A stretch of 64,000 bases of DNA, taken from the NCBI GenBank assembly GCA_027625915.1, contig JANTQA010000060.1, positions 1 through 64,000 of the forward strand. Reading direction: 5' to 3'. Below the pieces are notes generated by a model. The model searched no databases and was not told where the DNA came from. It worked only from the letters and a program-made list of their open reading frames with translations. Both the position numbers and the translations under genes were made by a program. The first letter of the stretch is position 1, and each line of letters begins with the position of its first letter. Shown here piece after piece: positions 1 to 10,572 of the stretch. The stretch is from Anaeramoeba flamelloides (taxonomy: Eukaryota > Metamonada > Anaeramoebidae).

Positions 1-563
1 AATATCGATTCTCTTTTAAGTTCTAAATATATTAAATAGTGATGTAAACTTCTCTCTTTTTTCCTTTTTCAATATTTTTTTAAAAATAATTCACTCTCTT
101 CTTCTCTTTCTCTTTTTCAATAAAATTAAAATATAAAATAGATCAGTAAAAATTTTTATTTTGATTTTTTTTTTGATTAAAAAAGAATGTACTTTAAAAA
201 AAAAAAATTGAAATTTTTAATTTTGTATACAAATTCTTTTTTCTTTGAACCAATAAATATGGTTCCCCCTTCATTTCTAAGTTTTTGATCAAAAAGAATC
301 CTCTGTAATGTATCTTCTGTGGGCTGAGTGGATCATCTTCATTTGAGAACTTTTGAATCGTTCAATATTTTTTATCTGATCTTTGGATCAAAAGTGCAGG
401 AGTTCATGTCGGAAAAACGAACAAGTCTCATCTGAAATGACCTTAATTCTAGTAACGGAACTCCAGGTATTTAGACTACAAGGATCTTTGATCAAATTTA
501 GACCTGGGGGGGTCGCGCGCGTATACGAATAAATAAAAATAAATAAAAATCCTTCTCATTTGC
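1..563. other. Gene-free region downstream of B-box/SPRY-like gene
   Basis: I see no coding sequence on either strand. Positions about 250-510 are less AT-rich than the surroundings and contain several GATC-centred words, but I could not match them to a known snRNA, tRNA or 5S. Positions 508-526 form a striking G-run followed by alternating CG (see findings). Confidence 0.5.
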
Positions 564-1732
564 TCAAATTATTGTTATTTGGTTTTTTTCTTTTCCTTTT
601 TGGCTTCTTAAAAAGGCAAAAAAATTTACTTTTTCAGGTAAATTTTCCCAACCTTCGAGTTCTTTTTCATTTAATTTGAATGAGATTTTTTTTTGGTCCA
701 TATCGAGAAAAATTGTGAAAATGTCGTTTTTTTTTAAATATATTTTTTCTGGGTAATTTTTTTCGATCCGTTTTCCGTTTTCTTTTTTGACTTTTTCGCT
801 TTCGATTTTTTTTCTTCCATACCAATAACTTGAAAAATAGTAGATTCCTTCCCAATTCCTTTTTTTGATAAAATTTTCTCTATTTTCAGTTTTGATTATT
901 CCTAAATAAATTAGGTTCCATTCATTTTTGGGATTTGGGAATTGGTCTATTTTTATTTTTATTTGATGTTTTCCTCGAGAATATATTTTTTTACCACAAA
1001 TTATTCCATTCCTATCATATTTTTGGTTCCATGCTGTTTTATTTTCATTTTTTAATTTTATTAGATTTTCCCGGTTCATTACCGGATCAAATTCTTCTTC
1101 CGATCTCTGTATTTCCCTTTGATTCAATCTACGTATCTCTTCTGACTCTTCTTCTTTTTCTCTCTGTATCACTCGTTTTCTCTGTTGTTCTCTTTTTCTT
1201 TCTTTTTCCCTCTCTTCTTTTTCAATCATTCCCTTTGATTCCTGAATTAATTTGATTGTTTTTTTATTTTTTTCCAATTTTGTCAGAATTTTTATTTGGC
1301 TTTTCGTTTCATTTACCTCTTCTTGTTTTGCTTCATTCTTGTTTATAATTTTAGTAAATTTCGTATTTGATATTATTTCAACTTTCAATAATAAATTGAG
1401 ATGATTTATTTTTGATTTTTGGATTTTTTGTATCAATAAATCTGATTGGTTTTCAATAAAATTTGAAAGCTTTTTGATTTCAATTTTGAATTTATTTTTC
1501 AATTCAAGTGATTTTTGTATTGTTTCATTGCTTTGGATTTCTGCCTTTTGGATTTTATTTAAAATTATTTTGATTTTTTGTGAAATTTCATTTGAATATT
1601 CATTTAATCCCAATATGGAATGATTATTTTTCCTACAAGTATCATAACAATCACCACAAATTAATTCATTTTCATCTTTACAATATAGGAATAATTCTTT
1701 ATTGTGTTTGTCGCATAAATTGGAATTGATTT
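564..1732 (-). CDS. B-box / coiled-coil / SPRY-like (TRIM-like) protein, 5' exon not found
   Basis: The reading frame runs to a TGA at 564-566. There is no in-frame ATG. Coding similarity extends upstream to a likely 3' splice site (AG at 1733-1734), so the first exon is missing from this model. The exon opens with a B-box zinc finger: CDKH, then YC, then ICGDC, ending in KNNH. Next comes a charged, coiled-coil-like stretch of about 140 residues rich in Lys, Glu and Arg. The last 170 or so residues look like a B30.2/SPRY fold, with a Gly-Ile-Tyr-Tyr-Phe-Ser-Ser-Tyr-Trp core and a typical K-I-S-F-K-L-N-E strand. Proteins of this plan often act as ubiquitin ligases or signalling scaffolds, but no RING is visible here, so ligase activity is not supported. 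It could also be a partial gene copy. Confidence 0.7.
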
Positions 1733-2251
1733 CTTTTTTATTATATTTTTAGATATAAATATTAAATATTGAAAAATTTATAATAAATATTAGACAAAAA
1801 TTAATAAAAAAATAGAGAAAAACATTGAATTAAAAAAAAATAATATTAAAAATATTAAATTTTCAATCAGGTATTATTTCCTACAAAATAAATTTGCATT
1901 GGAAATTCATAAATAATTTTTAATCCCTGATCTAACTTTTATTTAAATTTGAAATTTAAGTGAAAGCGTAATTTGTTTTAATAATCATATATTTCAAAAA
2001 AAAGTTTTAATTTTTGGAATATATAGATATATTTATATTTATTGTTTTTAATTCTCGAAATTTGATTTCCAAAATAAATAATTATATATTTCTAGAATTA
2101 CTGTGTTTAAATTTGAAATCAAATTAAAATTTATAATTTTATCAAAGTTTATATGTGTAAAAATTTCGGAGGTTTTTAAAAATTTTAACAAATTTTGTTA
2201 TTTTTTTAATTTTTCAAAATTAACAAAATTCGATCACAAATAACACAACAT
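1733..2251. other. AT-rich flank; presumed intron/5' region of the B-box gene
   Basis: This holds the putative 3' splice site of the B-box gene on the minus strand (AG at 1733-1734, in an A-rich context like other acceptors in this window). I could not locate the upstream exon or a start codon with confidence. Nothing else is recognisable. Confidence 0.4.
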
Positions 2252-2905
2252 ATGATCTTCAAGAGGAAGACCAATTTCATATTGAAATTACGATACTTAA
2301 AATTTGACCATCTAGCTGAAGAACTGAAAATGGGTGAAATCGAGAACATTGACCGGGAAAACATGAGGAAGACGAGATCAAGAAGTTACTCCAGAAAGTT
2401 CATATCAAAACAATACAAGACAAAGTGGACTTATCCCAAGGCAATGAAAACAGGATGCTGAAAAAATACAGTCAGTTCCACTTTTAAGACACAAACTTTC
2501 AACGAAATTTAAAACACAAAAAAAATCCCAAATTAAAGTACATTTTTGGGATTTTTTTTACACAAATAATTTTACATTAATTTGATTTTTGTGCCTTAAT
2601 TTGAGATTATTTATTTTGCCTTAAATTAAGTTGAAAGTTTGTGTCTTAAATTTGAAACTGACTGTACCCCAAAATCAACCAGACAATTTCACAGACAACT
2701 TCAACAGAAAAGAGCCTTATATAAACTGGAAATCATCATCGACTGTATCCAAATTGAAATCGTTATGTAATGGGTTGAATAGATACACATACAGATAGGA
2801 GAAAACGAGTAAAATCCAAAAATTGTCCATTCTGTAAAAAGAAAGTTGATGATATAGACCACTTCATATGGGAGTGTTTAAGATATGAGAAAACTCAAAA
2901 AAAAA
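2252..2905 (+). mobile_element. LINE 3'-end remnant (reverse transcriptase tail with CCHC-type knuckle), split by a MITE
   Basis: The first part is a 69-codon open stretch ending at 2461. A 196-bp MITE (2469-2664) interrupts the element. After the MITE another frame encodes CPFCKKKVDDIDHFIWEC near 2835-2890. That Cys-x2-Cys...His...Cys spacing is the zinc knuckle typical of the C-terminus of LINE-type reverse transcriptases. The frame contains a stop just upstream of the knuckle and the pieces do not share one frame, so this is a dead fragment. It ends in an A-rich run near 2900. Two shorter remnants with a similar 'H-F-W-E/N-C...Y-E' tail lie at 26196 and 48328. Confidence 0.65.
2469..2664. 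mobile_element. MITE family M, copy 1 (TA target, near-perfect palindrome)
   Basis: The element is flanked by TA (2467-2468 and 2665-2666). It starts CAGTCAGTTCCACTTTTAA and ends with the reverse complement. Its two halves fold into one long hairpin of about 80 bp per arm around an A-rich centre. TA duplication and a CAGT start fit the Tc1/mariner superfamily (inference). There are four copies in the window. Confidence 0.85.
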
Positions 2906-2983
2906 AACAATGATTAAAACATAATCATAAAAATCAAAAACTTTGACTTCAATATAATAGAGATTTTATTGATAACGCATATT

Positions 2984-3103
2984 ATCAAGAGATTAACAAT
3001 TAAGTCGCAATGATATTAAAAGAATCGCGATTAGTCCTACTTTATCATAAAAACACATAAAATCGTAAATTCTACATTATTGCAATAAAATAATTATCGC
3101 GAT
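2984..3103. repeat. Degenerate array of ATCGCGAT-like palindromes
   Basis: Eight-base cores at 2984, 3004, 3024, 3044, 3062, 3079 and 3096 are spaced 17-20 bp apart. Those at 3024 and 3096 are exact ATCGCGAT; the others are decayed. The spacers are not conserved. A better preserved array of the same kind lies at 6672-6848. Confidence 0.6.
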
Positions 3104-3737
3104 AAAATGAAAAATTCAATTTTTGAAATCACATTAAAAAAATCTCTTGAATTTTACAACGCTTTTCCCCTTTACAAAGCTTTTCACCTTTAAAAATGCT
3201 AGAAAGTGTTTACAAGAGTTGTGAATAGTCTTCAAGTGTTTGAAAGTTTTAAAAGACAGAAAACTTTTGGAAAGAGAAAAATATTGTTTGTAGTGGAAAA
3301 TTAATTTTTTTTCAAACCATTTTTTTAATAATTACAAAATATAAAATCACAACCGAATTTTATGATCATACTAATAAATACCCATTTCTACAATACTGAT
3401 GAATATAATATAAACTCTGTTTCAGTCAAAGGGGCCCAAGATTTTTTTCAAATATTAAATATTTAATATAAATGACCTTTGAAGAACAAATAAGAAATAA
3501 GTAGAATAATACAAATCAAAGAATAGTTGATACCCGCCTGAAATAAAACGAATAAATCAATAGATTTTCTAAAAAAAATTGAAAAAAACCAAATTCTTAG
3601 GGTGCCCTATTGAGAAAAACAGCAATGTTCATTTTGATCTTCCTATTGAAGATCCAAATAAAATTTCACTAGAAATCAAAATTATTTCTCTACAATCATT
3701 TTTACAATATCAATAACCTTTGAATAACACATTTTTA
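3104..3737. other. Gene-free AT-rich DNA
   Basis: I see no gene and no repeat shared with the rest of the window between the decayed palindrome array and MITE M2. Confidence 0.4.
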
Positions 3738-4617
3738 CAGTCAGTTCCACTTTTAAGGGTCGAGTCATTACGGTGAAATTTTTTTATTCTGAAATGGAAA
3801 AAAAACTTTTTAGTAATTTTTATGAGGGCCTTACACCAATCAAAAACCAACCAACCTATGATGTACGATCGGTCTCCAAAAATCAACAACCAAAAATGAG
3901 TACATTTTTAGAAAAAAGCGCCAAAGAGCGACACTCAATTTCCAATTAGAATGGTTAGAATATACAATTTTGAAAACAACTATGTCCGTTTTGAAGTGTC
4001 GCTCTTTGGCGCTTTTTTGAGATCTCGGTGATTTTTTTTTTCAATTTTTTCATTTTTCAAATGAGTTATTTTTATTGAAAGAATATTACATAATCCTTAC
4101 TTGGTCAAATTTAGAGGGTTACAAAATAACCACAAATGAGACTAAGTCGAATAAAATTGATTGCGAAATTCAAGAAAGCAATTTGTTTTAAATTAAAGAA
4201 ATTTACTCATTTGAAAATAGAAAATGAGAAAATATGAATTTTTTTTTAAAAATTTTGATTTTTTGAAATTGAGAACTCTTTTTCTTCGTTTAATTTTTTG
4301 TCAAAGAGATCCAATGGAATTTTTTTTTTATTATTTGAATTTTGTCAACCAAAAGAAGGGCTATTTCACAATACCCTTTTTGGTCTCAGGTCACCCCTTG
4401 AGTGTGATGCATTTTCACGGTAAATGACTAGACCCTTAAGGCACAAACTTTCAACCAAATTTAAGGCACACAAAAAATCTCAAATTAAGGTACAAAATTC
4501 AGATTCTAGTAAAATAGATTGTAAAAAAAAAAATTAAAAATTTTGTTCCTTAATTTGAGATTTTATGTGTGTCTTAAATTTGGTTGAAAGTTTGTGCTTG
4601 AAAATTGGAACTGACTG
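3738..4617. mobile_element. MITE family M, copy 2, interrupted by TTAA element N1
   Basis: The left tip (3738-3756) and the rest (4440-4617) together match the other M copies. TA target bases are at 3736-3737 and 4618-4619. The interruption lies inside the TTAA of the family's CACTTTTAAGGCAC sequence, and TTAA is now present on both sides of N1. Confidence 0.85.
3757..4435. mobile_element. TTAA-target element N, copy 1 (679 bp)
   Basis: TTAA flanks it on both sides (3753-3756, 4436-4439). The ends are inverted: GGGTCGAGTCATTACGGTGA at the left, and a matching CCGTAAATGACTAGACCC at the right. An internal hairpin has 24-bp arms at 3912-3935 and 3995-4018. TTAA duplication is characteristic of the piggyBac superfamily (known). 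No transposase is visible, so it is non-autonomous. The open frame at 4224-4427 is low complexity and not conserved in N2. Confidence 0.85.
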
Positions 4618-4619
4618 TA

Positions 4620-5074
4620 CCAAGTGACTATCGATCTTGCCATAAATTCAAAAAATTGCAAATGAATTAGGTGTTAGCAAAAAAGTGAAAATGTGAATAA
4701 ATGATTTCAATTTTGGAATTTCCGAAATAAATTTTTTTTTCTAATGTCCATTCAAACCCTTTAAACACATGTAATTCACCCACCGCAACTGGGCCACCTT
4801 TGACTGGAAAATGGTTTAGATGTGTTTTTTTAAATGGATTTATTACCTTCACAAGTTAAATAACCAAAAAGAATAAAGAGTAATTTTCCTTCTTATTGGT
4901 GATCGATTAAACAAAAACAAACCTCTAAGCTCTAGTTGTATTTTCTGTCCAATACAAAGATACTCAAAGACAGAAAAAGAAGAAGAAGAAGAAAACAATT
5001 GTACAAAAAATCTTAATAATTGGTGATAATGTGGCTAGGTTGTTGTGAAAGCTTTTGAAAAGTTGTCCAACTAA
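4620..5074. other. Gene-free region with a short coding-like patch on the minus strand
   Basis: Minus-strand 4667-4852 stays open and reads PVKGGPVAVGELHVFKG in a locally GC-richer stretch, without an ATG. It could be an orphan exon of the B-box gene that starts at 9956 or an old gene fragment. I do not recognise the sequence. Confidence 0.3.
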
Positions 5075-5779
5075 ATTCTTTTTCAAATTAAAGGGCACAG
5101 AAAATTTCAAGAATTATTCATAATTGAATCAAATTAATTGTAGTATCATTCTAAAATATAAGAAACTCTTTAGTACATAAAAAAAAACACTCAACTGGAT
5201 ATTTAAAACTCATTAAAACAAAACAATAAAAATTAAAATTAAATATTTTAAAAAATTGATGTGCCCTTTTATTTGAAATGAGTAATCTCGTTTTGTAAAT
5301 TGTAATGATTAAAAATTATAAAACCAATAAAAAACCTTTGAACAAGATGAATTGGGAAACTGTTCTTTACATTTTATTGATAACTCTTTACACGTAATAC
5401 TTTTTGTTCTTTAAAGTCTCATTTCCAATATAAAGCCTCAATTCATCCGGGTATTTTGTTGGAATTGTTTTTTTTCAATATTTTCTTTTTTCTCTTTGTT
5501 CCAGAGATCAATTCAATAATGGTCTTTTTTTAATTCCTATATCTAACTCATTCGAAATCAAAATTAAACTGTTTCCATTTTTATACTGTCAGATTATTTC
5601 CAAATTGGTTTCTTCTTATCTTCTTTTTTTTTATTTTCCAACTGTTCAATATCCATAAAATAAAATGAAAAAATAAATAATTAAAATGAAAATCTGACAA
5701 TAAGTAATTATCATATTAACAATCAAATTCAATAGTATAGATGATTTGAGAGGTGTGCCCTTTTGTTTGAAAAAGAGTT
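5075..5779. mobile_element. TA-target element O, copy 1 (705 bp)
   Basis: TA lies at 5073-5074 and 5780-5781. The inverted ends read AATTCTTTTTCAAA then AAAGGGCAC. A further inverted GTGCCCTTTT motif lies at about 5261. A second copy is at 27350-28075 with the same layout. The middle of the minus strand holds a broken reading frame that is longer in copy 2. Confidence 0.8.
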
Positions 5780-5781
5780 TA

Positions 5782-6132
5782 CTTTCAGCTTTAATAGAAT
5801 AAACAAAATGTTTAAACACATTCTTTAAAGAACGAGTGAAAGGTTGGTTGTTTTAGAGGACTTTTTTATTCTACATAATTTCAAACAGCACGATTGACTG
5901 AGTAGATATTTATTTGCCTTTCGTTATTATTGTTGTTGATCTAAAAGATCGATTGGTTTGTCAATCAAACCGTAAGAAAATACAATAAAACTCTTTAATC
6001 TGATCCTTGATTGAATCAAGAATCTTTTTTGTTGTTTTTTCAAAGAATAACTTTTAATCACAAATCTGTTTTTTGATCAAAAAAAATTTCTTTGTAAAAA
6101 TATTGCTGAACAAGCCCAAAACACATCAACTA
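5782..6132. other. Gene-free AT-rich spacer
   Basis: Nothing recognisable lies between elements O1 and U1. Confidence 0.4.
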
Positions 6133-6665
6133 AATCCCATTCCAAAAATTTGGACACAACAAAAATTAAAAACAGGCAAAATAAAATCCAATGTATTATA
6201 TTTTTACCAAACGTAATATAAAACCACATTTAAGTTACTGAGTATTATTTTTTAAATAAGTAATCATTTTCATCCAAATAAAAGTAAAAAAATATAAAAC
6301 TCAAAAATCAAAATCAGTGTGTCCAAAATAAAATGAAACGAGCTGAACAAAAAATTTTATTGGTAAACATGTTCAAATTTCAACAATATTTGTTGATCGA
6401 TCAAATGATAAGATACCATCGACAAATTGTATGTGATTTTCCAATTTAACAAGCACAACATTAACATTCGATCAACCATAGAAAAAAATTTTCAGATCAA
6501 ACGAAACATATTATGTAACTGGAAAAAAAAGAAATGAAAACAAAACAAAAAAGACAAAAAATGAAATAGTTTGTAAAATCAAAATTATTCCCAAATTGAA
6601 AGTAAAGCGGAGTATTGCTATTCTTTCCACTGTTTAAACTGTGTACAAATTTTTGGAATTTAGTT
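6133..6665. mobile_element. TA-target element U, copy 1 (533 bp)
   Basis: TA bases are at 6131-6132 and 6666-6667. The inverted ends contain ATTCCAAAAATTTG followed by an ACAC motif. Copies U2 (36691-37222) and U3 (51691-52226) are almost the same length and in the opposite orientation. All share an internal TTTGATCGATCAA-like word. No conserved reading frame was seen. Confidence 0.8.
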
Positions 6666-6671
6666 TATTAT

Positions 6672-6848
6672 ATCGCGATTAAAAAGTAATCTCGATATTT
6701 CGGCATTTATCACGATTTTTAAATAATTATCGCGATTGTATAGAATATCGCGATTTGTCAGATTATCGCGATAATATTGAATATTGTGATTTTATAAAAT
6801 ATCGCGATTTGATTAAAATAATCGCAATTTTTGTAACTTTATCGTGAA
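6672..6848. repeat. Ten-unit array of the palindrome ATCGCGAT with 17-20 bp spacing
   Basis: Cores start at 6672, 6689, 6709, 6729, 6747, 6765, 6783, 6801, 6821 and 6841. Exact ATCGCGAT is seen at 6672, 6729, 6747, 6765 and 6801. The rest differ by one or two bases. Spacers are AT-only or nearly so and differ from unit to unit. CG is otherwise very rare in this DNA, so retention of CGCG cores is notable. The array begins a few bases after element U1. Confidence 0.85.
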
Positions 6849-7336
6849 TTAGTCATATATATGATCAAATCCTCTCATATTCAAAGGGATACAGATGAAT
6901 TATTGTCGAAAATGAATAGAAAAAAAATCGATGTTGTTAACATAGAATACTTTGAAACCAATATAAATCAACAAGCTATTCAGAAAAATGAAGCACAAAA
7001 CTAAATAACCCCTAATCGCCAACATAATCAAATTTATTTGAATCGAAAGACTTGAGGCTTTTCATATTAATTATTCAAAATTTCAACATTATTTTATTTT
7101 TTATACATTAAAACCTTTTCCAAATTTTCCTTTTTACTTTGTTGCAGTTCCTCCTCTTTTTGTTTTTTTTAGGTATTTGAGGGGGGGTATTATGTTGAAA
7201 AAATCATTATTTGAATTGATAAACTTGTTCATGATTAGATCTTAAACTAACTTGATATGATCAGATCTTGAACAAATTGAACTGGTCTTTGATAACTGAA
7301 GAGAAATGAATCCAACTAATACAATTTGGAACCGAA
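6849..7336. other. Gene-free AT-rich DNA
   Basis: No gene seen. It contains a short G-run near 7180 and several ATGATCAGATCTT-like words near 7250. Confidence 0.4.
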
Positions 7337-7552
7337 ATGAAGAGAATCAAATCGAACTTTCCGTACAATATTCCAATGAGATCCTTGGACCGGGTTTTTG
7401 CTGTTAAGTTGGTACCTTGTACTGGTATTTTGCGAAAACAAGATTTGGGAAACTTGCAAAAAAAATTAAAATTAAAAGATCAAAGAAACTCTGAAAGAAA
7501 ATTTGGAAAATCAATTCTTATTCTTAAAAACTCTCGGCACCTAATAGATTAA
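7337..7552 (+). CDS. Small unrecognised open reading frame (71 aa), doubtful gene
   Basis: The ATG at 7337 opens a 71-codon frame rich in basic residues (Lys and Arg throughout). It includes the words NIPMRSLDRVFAVKLVPCTG and GKSILILKNSRHLID. Its base composition is more mixed than its surroundings, which is why it is listed. There is no domain I know, no visible intron and no second copy in the window. An in-frame stop lies a few codons upstream of the ATG. It may be a small lineage-specific gene, a terminal exon of something else, or the remains of a mobile element. Confidence 0.25.
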   Translation: MKRIKSNFPYNIPMRSLDRVFAVKLVPCTGILRKQDLGNLQKKLKLKDQRNSERKFGKSILILKNSRHLID

Positions 7553-7918
7553 AACCATCTGTAAAGTTCTTAATTATAACTCAATAAATTAACCTATTTC
7601 ATTTGATCATATAGTTTTTTAAATATTTAGAACTCTTTATTAAAACAAGACACAACCCAGAATCTTTTTGACCCCAAAAAAAAAAAAAACAGCCACCAAC
7701 CAATTTAACACTTGAGATTAAAAAAATAAACTTTTAAATGAACTTTTTACTTTTTTTTATTATTTTTTTTACTCTCTTTCATTTTAATCTTTTCAATCTT
7801 TTTTTTGGGTCTTTTTTTAAAAATAAAATTTAATCTTTTCATTTTTTTTAAAGAAAAGATATCCTATGAGCAAAAAATCTTACTTAAATTACAACTAGGA
7901 TTTTAAACACTCTATCAA

Positions 7919-8160
7919 TTTGGGAGTTTCGGGGAGTGCTGTAGAATGCCGTCAAGTGTTTGGGTTTTTTTTTTTTAATTTTAAAAGAATAGAGAAAAAT
8001 CAATGTTTTTTATTCAATTCTTTTTTATTCCGAAAATCGATAAATTTTCGGCGGTTTTTTTTAAAATTTTTTGAAATAAACCGAAATTTAAATAAATTTT
8101 CGGTTTATTTCTCAAATTTTCAAAAACCTAACGGCAAACGGGTGGTAATTTGGTTGAATC
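7919..8160. repeat. Palindromic module repeat family V, locus A
   Basis: It opens with GGGAGTGCTGTAGAATGCC-like sequence, then a T-rich GGTTTTTT module. It also holds inverted pairs around ATAAATTTTCGG and TAAACCGAAA, and ends in AAAACCTAACGGC. The same modules recur in loci at 39690-40440 and 48539-49330. Confidence 0.6.
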
Positions 8161-9596
8161 ACCTCTCTTCAATAATAGAAACAATAAAATTTATTCGTTT
8201 TTTTTTTTTTCTTTTGTTTTTACAGTACTTGAATGATAATCTTTAAAAAATCTTTATTTTAATCTCAATCTTTTTTTTTTTTCAATTTAAATAAAGTTTC
8301 AAATACTCTTAATGAATGTGTCTATTTTAGACACTTTTTGAATTGGAAGTCACCAATTTAGTTCAATTCAAAATTCGTTTTTTATGCTTTTTTTCAATGA
8401 TTTGAACATGTTAATTTTGAAAAAAAACGAAAAGTTCATTTTCAAATTTTTCACAACGAAAAATTTTTAATAGTTCAAAATTTCAATTTTTGGGATTATC
8501 CTTTAACACAGATCCGGCTATAATTAAAGTATGTTGTAATTAGGCTTTTTACTAATACAAGTGATCACTTTTAATTGATAAGATCAATTTTTAGTACTAT
8601 TGAAAGAATAAATTTTAAAATTTATACACTTTTGAATTATAGAGAACTAAAATGATTTTCATTCAATTCGTATAAAAATTTATTTTAGACTTCTCCTCCT
8701 TGTTAAGGTCCATAATCTACGAAAGATAAGTAATTTTACAATTAGATTATTTTTAATTGTTTTTTTGGATGTTTTGATATTTCAACAATAAACCATAAAA
8801 TTTATGGAAATATTTTTTTAGAGAGATTGAGATTGAGATTTGGATTGAGAAATAACAATTAAAAATTAAAAATTAAAAAGGAATCACTGTGAATACAATA
8901 GCATGTTTAACCCTTATTGAAATCTATGATTGAGAATATTTCATTCAGATAAACGAGAGACAAAAACGAAAAATTGGAAAACAAAGATTATTTTCAGAGT
9001 TAACTACAACAAAACAAACAATAATTGTTTTTTTTTCAATTTTTGTATTTATTTTTTAGGATTAAAATTTTTGAAAAATTGTCATTGTAATAATTTTAAG
9101 TTTCAAGATTGATTAAACTGAGAATTGAAAAGAAAGGTTTCTTTATTAAGTTTAGGATTGCTAGATCTAATCTAAATTGAAATAATATAACCCAAAACAT
9201 TAAAAAAAACAATTAAAAGTCATTTTCAAAAAGTGTTGAAATTAAAAGGAAGATTAGAATTTAAATTTCTTAAAACTAATTCTTTTAAAGTTGTTTGAAA
9301 ACTTTTTATAAAACACCTTTTACAAAACTTTTTGAGTTTACAGTTTGTGGAAAAGGTGTAATAAGTTGGTTGTTGAAAAAAATTTGTAAAAGGGATATTC
9401 AGATCAAGATCAAAAACACTAAAAAATGGGTGTTGGAATTGGACTTAAAGGGTTTTTCTTGGTTTGGTTAGTTGGGTTCACTTTTTCGTTGTTTTTTTTA
9501 AAATTTTTTTTAGTTATTTCAGTTCATTTTTCAAGGTAAAGAAATAAAAAGAAAGAATTCGGGCAAAAAAAAGAATTAAATAAAAAAAATCATTTG
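8161..9596. other. Gene-free DNA; contains a fragment of element BB
   Basis: About 8285-8370 resembles the interior of the element at 52517-52918 (shared TTTCAAATACT...GTGTCTAT words). The remainder is AT-rich with no convincing gene. It must hold the first intron, and perhaps later exons, of the B-box gene at 9642-9956, but I could not identify them. Confidence 0.4.
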
Positions 9597-9641
9597 TCAA
9601 AAAATCAAGAAAAATCGAAAAAAAATAAAAAAATAAATTAC

Positions 9642-9956
9642 TCTCTTGTGGAAAATAAGGTTCTTGGAAAATGAATTCTTTATGCTTTTTTCTTCAAAAA
9701 AAGAAGTGTGTACTTCTGATTCACAATTTTGGCAATAATGAACTTTGCATTCGGTGCAATAAAAGTCTGCTTTTTTTTCTTCACAAACTTCGCATTGAGG
9801 GATCTGTGGTTCAACAGGAATTCGTATGTCCCTTAACGTTTTAGGACCTTGGCTTTTTTTTTTTTTCTTTTTTTTTCTTTTTTTGGGTTTTTCATGCTTG
9901 GCTTTCAATCTTTTCTTTGTTTTTTTTTTCTTTTGAGAGGATCTAGATTTGTTCAT
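9642..9956 (-). CDS. Lysine-rich B-box protein, first exon (105 codons)
   Basis: The ATG at 9956 is followed by about 35 residues that are mostly Lys. A zinc-finger segment follows: CEVC, then FYCTEC, then YCQNC and EVH, a B-box pattern. I place the exon end at 9642 because AAGAGA|GTAATT there is a good 5' splice site and the frame beyond it becomes Phe/Ile-only. The B-box would thus continue or end in an exon further left on the minus strand, which I could not find with confidence. The basic tail could target nuclei or RNA. B-box proteins are usually scaffolds or ligase parts, but the downstream domains that would decide this are missing. Confidence 0.6.
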
Positions 9957-10494
9957 TTTAAAAAGATGAGTTGGGAATTAATAATTAAAGCTAAAAATTA
10001 AAGAAGAATTAAATTAAGAAGAGAATAATAAAAAATGAAATCCTTAAAAATAAAACATTAATCAAAGGAATTGATTGAAAATCAAAAAAAGGAGAATTTT
10101 TCCTTCCTTTTGAATTTTTAATAATTATAAATTTGAACAACTTAAATTTCAACAAATTTCAGAATTAGGTTGTGGATTTAATTATATTTTTTCTGAGGAT
10201 ATATTGATTTGTGTTTCCAAAAAATAAAAAACAATAAAAATTTTATTTGTTCCTTTTAAACCTAAAACTGATTGACAAAAGAAGTTTATTTTAGTTAGTT
10301 TAAGTTTTCAATTTTTGTTTTCAGATTTCAAAAAGAAAAGAGAACAAATTTAATTACAAAATTATTAAATTCGTTTTTTACCATTTGTAGCATTTAAACA
10401 TTACACTTTTTGGGTTTTTAATTGTTAATGGTTAAAATCAGTTGTACAAAATTTTTCATTTTGACAGTTGAAAAAAAAGTAAAAAAAATTCGTA
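9957..10494. other. 5' flank of the B-box gene
   Basis: AT-rich with no second gene. It should contain the promoter of the minus-strand B-box gene. No motif stands out. Confidence 0.4.
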
Positions 10495-10572
10495 CAGTTT
10501 GTTAAATAATCCATTTTGGCTTCAATAAAGAATTTTTTGGTTTTTAATTGTTGTTTGGAAAATTTTTAAATA

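Noticed and set aside
250-510. Possible structural RNA gene
   Set aside because: Composition is more mixed than the flanks, but I could not find the defining motifs of U1, U2, U4, U5, U6, 5S, SRP RNA or a tRNA.
4224-4427. 67-codon frame inside element N1
   Set aside because: It is Phe/Leu-rich from T runs and not conserved in N2.
6672-6848. Regular short repeats resembling a CRISPR array
   Set aside because: The repeats are 8 bp with 10-12 bp spacers, far too short. The DNA is eukaryotic and no cas-like gene is present.
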